A model generated the notes under the pieces. It was given only the letters and a program-made list of their open reading frames with translations. It did no database searches and was not told the DNA's origin. Shown here piece by piece: positions 59,997 to 64,000 of a stretch of 64,000 nucleotides of DNA; position 1 is the stretch's first letter, and every line of letters begins with the position of its first letter. Source of the DNA: Nocardia rosealba (GTDB lineage: Bacteria; Actinomycetota; Actinomycetes; Mycobacteriales; Mycobacteriaceae); assembly GCF_020216065.1 (NCBI RefSeq), contig NZ_JAIWNA010000005.1, forward strand, positions 182,464-246,463. The letters run 5' to 3'. Both the position numbers and the translations under genes were made by a program.

Positions 59997-61175
59997 ATGG
60001 CCGCCGTCACCCTCCCCGCAACCACTTCCGTCGTCATCGTCGGCGCGGGCCCCGCCGGCCTCACCACCGCGATCGTGCTCGCCGAAGCGGGCATCGATCA
60101 CGTGCTCATCGACCGTCTGGCCGAGGGCGCCAACACTTCTCGCGCCGCCGTGGTGCACGCCAGGACACTCGAGGTGCTCGACGAGCTCGGTATCGCCGAC
60201 GAACTCGTCGGACTCGGCATCGAGGTGCCGACCTTCAAGGTGCACGACGGCCCGAAGACCTTGGCCACCATCGAATTCGGCGGTCTGCCGACCACGTTCC
60301 CATACACCCTGATGGTGCCCCAGGATGTCACCGAGCGCGTTCTGCTCGACCGCCTCCACAAGGCGGGCGGGCGGGTACACCGGCCGATCACGGTGACCGG
60401 TATCCGTAACGAAAAAGACTCCGCCACCGTCGAATACGTGAACGCCGACGGCACAGCGGGCAGCATCGCGGCCGACTACGTGGTCGGCACCGACGGTATG
60501 CACAGCGTGGTCCGCGAGCAGGCGGGCATCGGTTTCACCGGCGACACCTACCCCGCGTCGTTCGTCCTCGCCGACGTCCGGATGACGTGGCCGTCCCCGC
60601 GCAGCGAGGTCTCCCTGCACCTCTCCCCCGAAGGCGTCACCGTCGTCGCCCCGCTCCCCGACGCGGACGGCGAGCGCTACCGCGTGGTCGCCACCGTGGA
60701 CGAGGCACCCGAACACCCCACACGCGAGGACATCCAGGCCGTCCTCGACGCCCGCGGCCCGGCGGGCGAGGTCCGCGTCGACGAGGTCCTGTGGAGCTCA
60801 CGCTTCCGCGTGCACCACCGCGTCGCCGACCACTACCGCGCCGGCCGTGTCCTGCTCGCGGGCGACGCCGCCCACGTCCACAGCCCCGCGGGCGGCCAGG
60901 GCATGAACACCGGCATCCAGGACGCCGCCCTGCTCGGCACCCTGCTCGCGAAAGTCGCGGCGGGCGAGCCGGATTCCCTGCTCGACACCTACGAAACGAC
61001 CCGCAGGCCCATCGCGACCGAAGTCGTCGCCTTCACCGATCGCATGACGAAAATGGCCACCCTCGGCTCCACCCCCGCCCGCGCACTCCGCAACACCGCC
61101 ATGCGCGTCCTCACCCGAATCCCCGCCGTCCGCACTCGACTCGCCTACCAACTCGCCGAACTCCGCGCCCGCTGA
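59997..61175 (+). CDS. FAD-dependent aromatic/phenol-type monooxygenase
   Basis: A 392-residue flavoprotein hydroxylase of the group A type. The N-terminal dinucleotide motif is GAGPAGLTTAIVLAEAG with an acidic partner at the end of strand 2 (VLIDR). The DG motif is GTDGMHSVVR and the second FAD motif is GDAAHVHSPAGGQGMNTGIQDA. NADPH-dependent hydroxylation is expected; the substrate is unknown. The gene is embedded in the sterol region but controlled by its own TetR, so it may act on a sterol-derived or unrelated aromatic compound. The ATG at 59997 follows CCAGGAGTC. Confidence 0.88.
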   Translation: MAAVTLPATTSVVIVGAGPAGLTTAIVLAEAGIDHVLIDRLAEGANTSRAAVVHARTLEVLDELGIADELVGLGIEVPTFKVHDGPKTLATIEFGGLPTTFPYTLMVPQDVTERVLLDRLHKAGGRVHRPITVTGIRNEKDSATVEYVNADGTAGSIAADYVVGTDGMHSVVREQAGIGFTGDTYPASFVLADVRMTWPSPRSEVSLHLSPEGVTVVAPLPDADGERYRVVATVDEAPEHPTREDIQAVLDARGPAGEVRVDEVLWSSRFRVHHRVADHYRAGRVLLAGDAAHVHSPAGGQGMNTGIQDAALLGTLLAKVAAGEPDSLLDTYETTRRPIATEVVAFTDRMTKMATLGSTPARALRNTAMRVLTRIPAVRTRLAYQLAELRAR

Positions 61176-61177
61176 GC

Positions 61178-61232
61178 CACCACGCTCTGGTGGCGGCAAA
61201 GCCCGTGAGGCCACCGCCACCAGAGCGTGGTG
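61178..61232. terminator. Bidirectional hairpin, 19-bp perfect stem
   Basis: CACCACGCTCTGGTGGCGG (61178-61196) and its exact reverse complement (61214-61232) flank a 17-base loop. It lies two bases after the monooxygenase stop and can serve that gene. Being symmetrical, it could also serve the convergent fadD19-like gene. No T tract follows. Confidence 0.65.
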
Positions 61233-61268
61233 ATCACATGTCCAGCGGTGGCGAAGGCCCGGTAGACG

Positions 61269-61309
61269 CGAATCGGCCCGCTCAGCGAGATGCTGGGCGG
61301 GCCGATTCG
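61269..61309. terminator. Second hairpin before the fadD19-like stop
   Basis: CGAATCGGCCCGC (61269-61281) and GCGGGCCGATTCG (61297-61309) form a perfect 13-bp stem with a 15-base loop, 11 bases past the end of the fadD19-like gene on its strand. No T tract. Confidence 0.6.
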
Positions 61310-61320
61310 ATGGTGTCACC

Positions 61321-62964
61321 TCAGGAGGCGCCTGCGTCGGCGTGCTCATCGGCGGGACGAGCGTCGGTCTGCTCCTTGGCCCAGCGGTAATCGGGCTTAC
61401 CGGCGGGTGAGCGCTTGATCTCGTCCACGAACCACAGGCTGCGTGGCTGCTTGTAGGAGGCGATCTCCTGGGTGAGCAGCGGCCTCAGCTCGGTGAGGGT
61501 GGGGCGCTTGTCACCGCGACACTGGACAACGGCACACACCCGCTGACCCCATCGCTCGTCCTCCACACCCACGACGAGCGCGTCGAAGATCTCGGGGTGC
61601 GCCTTGAGCGCGCCCTCCACCTCTTCGGGGTAGATCTTCTCGCCACCGCTGTTGATGCTCACCGAACCACGGCCGAGCATGGTGACGGTGCCGTCCTCCT
61701 CGACGCGCGCGTAGTCGCCGGGGATGGCGTAGCGAATCCCGTTGTACTCCTTGAAGGTCGCGGCCGACTTCGCCTCGTCCTTGTAGTAGCCGAGCGGGAT
61801 GTGGCCGCTGCGCGCGAGCATGCCGACGACGCCGGAACCGGGCTCCACCGGCTTGCCGTCCTCGTCGAGCACCTGGGTGGCCGCGTCGATCTTCACCCGC
61901 GGACCACCGGTGTGGGTGGCGCCCTTGGTTACCAGCGCCAGACCGCCGAAGCCCGTCTCCGAGGAACCGATGGAGTCGGAGATCATCCGGTTGGGCAGTA
62001 CCTCGAGGAACTTGTCCTTGAGCGAGGGCGAGAACAGCGCGGCGGTGCTGGCGAGCACGTACAGCGTCGAGAGGTCGTAGGGCTCACCGGTTTCCGGGTT
62101 GCCCTCGGCGAGCGCGTCGAGCATCGGGCGCGCCATCGCGTCACCGGTCATGAAGAGCAGGTTCACGCCGTGCTTGTCGACGGCCTGCCAGACACCGTGC
62201 CCGCTGAACTCCGGGATCATCACGGTCTTGCCACCACCGAACAGGCTGTGGAAGGTGGCCCACTGCGAGCCGCCGTGGATCATCGGCGGGATCGGGTAGC
62301 GCACCATCGGCGGATTGGCGGCGCCGACCTTGGCCAGCTCCCACTCGTCCTTGACGTATTCGCCGGTCACGAAGTTGATGCCCGCGCCGAGCACCCGCCA
62401 GACGTCCTCGTGGCGCCACACGACGCCCTTGGGCAGGCCGGTCGTTCCGCCGGTGTAGAGCATGTAGATGTCGTCGGGCGAACGTTCGCCGAAGTCGCGC
62501 TCGCCGGACGAATCGGCGAGGGCCGACTCGTATTCCACCGTTCCCGGCGCGGTCGGGGTGTCGGTGCCGTCGTCGACGACGATCACCGTCTTCAGAGCGG
62601 GCACCTTGTCGCGCACCGCGGCCACCCGGTCGGTGTAGCGGCGCTCGTGGATCAGGGCGACCATGTCCGAGTTGTCGAAGATGTGTAGTAACTCGTTCTC
62701 GACGTAGCGGAAGTTGACGTTGATCATCACCGCCCGCGCCTTGAAGACGGCGACCATCGCTTCGACGGCCTCCACGGTGTTCCGGCTGTAGATTCCGACT
62801 TTGTCGCCGGGACGCACACCCTGTTCCATCAGGTAGTGGGCCAGTTTGTTGGCCCGCTCCTCCAGTTCGGCGTAGGTCGACTCACGATGCTCGCCAACCA
62901 GCACGATCCGGTCGGACATCAGGTCGACGGCGTGTTCGACGAGATCGGCTATGTTGTAGCTCAC
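61321..62964 (-). CDS. fadD19: Acyl-CoA synthetase, FadD19-like
   Basis: A 547-residue fatty-acyl/steroid-CoA ligase. The adenylate motif YTGGTTGLPKGVVWRHEDVW is complete, with GSSETGFGG as A5-type block, GDYARVEEDGTVTMLGRGS as A7/A8 and a lysine in SPAGKPDYRW near the C-terminus. From memory, Rv3515c (FadD19) is divergent from echA19 in the same way and activates sterol side chains. The GTG at 62964 starts SYNIADLVEHAVD; upstream in-frame codons pass through the KstR-like operator and are not conserved. Converges on the monooxygenase. Confidence 0.9.
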   Translation of the reverse strand: MSYNIADLVEHAVDLMSDRIVLVGEHRESTYAELEERANKLAHYLMEQGVRPGDKVGIYSRNTVEAVEAMVAVFKARAVMINVNFRYVENELLHIFDNSDMVALIHERRYTDRVAAVRDKVPALKTVIVVDDGTDTPTAPGTVEYESALADSSGERDFGERSPDDIYMLYTGGTTGLPKGVVWRHEDVWRVLGAGINFVTGEYVKDEWELAKVGAANPPMVRYPIPPMIHGGSQWATFHSLFGGGKTVMIPEFSGHGVWQAVDKHGVNLLFMTGDAMARPMLDALAEGNPETGEPYDLSTLYVLASTAALFSPSLKDKFLEVLPNRMISDSIGSSETGFGGLALVTKGATHTGGPRVKIDAATQVLDEDGKPVEPGSGVVGMLARSGHIPLGYYKDEAKSAATFKEYNGIRYAIPGDYARVEEDGTVTMLGRGSVSINSGGEKIYPEEVEGALKAHPEIFDALVVGVEDERWGQRVCAVVQCRGDKRPTLTELRPLLTQEIASYKQPRSLWFVDEIKRSPAGKPDYRWAKEQTDARPADEHADAGAS

Positions 62965-62975
62965 AAAGACAAAAA

Positions 62976-62989
62976 TAGAACGTGTTACT
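62976..62989. promoter_or_regulatory. KstR-like operator (fadD19/echA19)
   Basis: TAGAACGTGTTACT contains AACnnGTT and sits between the divergent fadD19-like and echA19-like genes. It is 11 bases from the former's start and 35 from the latter's. Confidence 0.75.
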
Positions 62990-63024
62990 GTTTCTGACAA
63001 GGCTGAACGTCAGGAGACATCGAA

Positions 63025-63807
63025 ATGGCCCACTGTCTGGTCGAGAAGCGAGACCACGTCCTCATCGTCACCATGAACCGTCCGGAGGCGCGTAATGCCC
63101 TGTCCGGCGAGATGATGGCGATCATGCGCGACGCCTGGGACCAGGTCGACAGCGATCCCGACATCCGCGTCGCGATCCTGACCGGCGCGGGCGGCGCGTT
63201 CTGCGCGGGGATGGACCTGAAGGCGATGAGTTCGTCGCATCCGGGCGACACCGCGGCGGGCGGCGGCTGGGACCCCGCCTACCTCCCCGCGCTGCTGAAG
63301 GGTCGGCGCCTGAGCAAGCCACTGATCGCGGCCGTCGAGGGCCCGGCCATCGCCGGTGGCACCGAGATCCTGCAGGGCACCGACCTGCGCGTGGCCGGGG
63401 AAAGCGCCAAGTTCGGCGTCTCCGAGGCCCGCTGGGGCCTGTTCCCGCTCGGCGGATCCGCCGTGCGCCTGGCCCGCCAGATCCCGTACACCGTGGCCGC
63501 CGATCTGCTGCTGACCGGTCGGCACATCACCGCCACCGAGGCCAAGGAGATCGGCCTCATCGGCCACGTGGTCCCCGACGGCACCGCCCTCGACAGGGCC
63601 CTGGAGCTGGCAGGCAAGATCGCCGACAACGGCCCCCTCGCCGTCCAGGCGATGCTGCGCACCCTCCGCGAAACCGAGGCCATGCCGGAAAACGAGGCCT
63701 TTCCCATCGAGGCGAAAATCGGCATCGAGGTCTTCAAATCAGCCGACGCCAAGGAAGGCCCCCGAGCCTTCGCCGAAAAGCGCAAGCCCAACTTCACCGG
63801 CTCCTAG
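63025..63807 (+). CDS. echA19: Enoyl-CoA hydratase, EchA19-like
   Basis: A 260-residue crotonase-fold hydratase. The CoA-binding block NRPEARNALSGEMM and the oxyanion/catalytic block GAGGAFCAGMDLKAMS are present, followed by GPAIAGGTEILQGTDLRVA and EARWGLFPLGGSA. From memory, EchA19 hydrates the side-chain enoyl-CoA after FadE26/27. Divergent pairing with fadD19 across a KstR-like operator supports the assignment. The ATG at 63025 follows CAGGAG. Confidence 0.9.
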   Translation: MAHCLVEKRDHVLIVTMNRPEARNALSGEMMAIMRDAWDQVDSDPDIRVAILTGAGGAFCAGMDLKAMSSSHPGDTAAGGGWDPAYLPALLKGRRLSKPLIAAVEGPAIAGGTEILQGTDLRVAGESAKFGVSEARWGLFPLGGSAVRLARQIPYTVAADLLLTGRHITATEAKEIGLIGHVVPDGTALDRALELAGKIADNGPLAVQAMLRTLRETEAMPENEAFPIEAKIGIEVFKSADAKEGPRAFAEKRKPNFTGS

Positions 63808-63892
63808 CCCACTCGAGTCCGCCATGACCGCATTCCCAGCCCCGCACGACCCGACCTCGAGGAGGGTCCGCCGCGAAGCGGCGTAGCGGCCC

Positions 63893-63955
63893 GGCCGCGA
63901 GTTAGCCGCCGGTGCGCATGCGCGCAGCGCGAGCAACGGTGGCTAACTCGCGGCC
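63893..63955. repeat. Intergenic inverted repeat with 15-bp perfect outer stem
   Basis: GGCCGCGAGTTAGCC (63893-63907) and GGCTAACTCGCGGCC (63941-63955) pair perfectly and the match continues imperfectly inward for about seven more bases. It follows the echA19-like gene by about 85 bases. It may be a terminator or a dispersed palindromic element. The remainder of 63808-64000 shows no gene. Confidence 0.7.
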
Positions 63956-64000
63956 CCCCAGGGGCCGCGCTCGAGCGCGCCAGCGCTCCAATAAACACAG

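Noticed and set aside
1..64000. CRISPR array, insertion sequence or prophage
   Set aside because: No regularly spaced repeats, transposase, integrase or phage structural genes were seen on either strand.

Overview
The window is high-GC actinobacterial chromosome from a mycolic-acid-containing member of the Mycobacteriales, most likely Nocardia or a close relative. The evidence is an Ag85-type mycolyltransferase, a complete mce4-type operon with KstR-like operators, EspG/EspC-type ESX accessory genes, and many apparently leaderless genes. Gene identities come from reading the sequence and from family knowledge; no database search was run.

Positions 1-30500 are core housekeeping sequence. They carry scattered purine genes (purL, purQ, purS, purB, purD) among peptidases (M18 aspartyl aminopeptidase, M20 dipeptidase, S9 oligopeptidase B, M23 endopeptidase), a sterol-carrier-like protein, a CPBP protease, two paralogous membrane alpha/beta hydrolases, a GT87 glycosyltransferase, a MarR/AmiC-like divergent pair, an APC transporter, a mycolyltransferase, HIT proteins, a TetR regulator and an aminotransferase. 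From memory, the order resembles the M. tuberculosis Rv0759c-Rv0807 block.

Positions 30478-41580 are an accessory block of three ESX (type VII secretion) substrate modules without any ESX core machinery. (a) 30478-33345 (-) encodes a YbaB/EspL-like protein, a small helical protein, a WXG-like protein with a C-terminal His...SxGC domain resembling L,D-transpeptidases, and a three-helix membrane protein. I read the last two as a candidate secreted toxin and its immunity protein. (b) 34277-37324 (+) encodes a DUF3558 lipoprotein, a small helical protein, a PPE-like protein and EspG. (c) 38236-41580 (-) encodes an EspC-like protein with a YxxxD signal, a 754-aa WSG-containing protein and a lipoprotein. 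A HIT gene and an SDR gene lie between the modules, and a tRNA-Thr(UGU) with a terminator follows.

Positions 41960-64000 hold an orphan MbtH gene, an alpha/beta hydrolase, otsA with a small upstream ORF, and then a sterol-import and catabolism region. This consists of two mce-associated genes, mceF-A and yrbEB/A in one overlapping operon, an SDR (hsd4A-like), a ferredoxin, a two-subunit acyl-CoA dehydrogenase (fadE26/fadE27-like), a TetR/FAD-monooxygenase pair with duplicated operators, fadD19-like and echA19-like genes. Four AACnnGTT palindromes matching the KstR operator sit at the promoters of this region. Together the genes predict cholesterol uptake through Mce4 followed by side-chain activation and beta-oxidation. 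The order matches M. tuberculosis Rv3489-Rv3516, with genes missing and one TetR/monooxygenase pair added.
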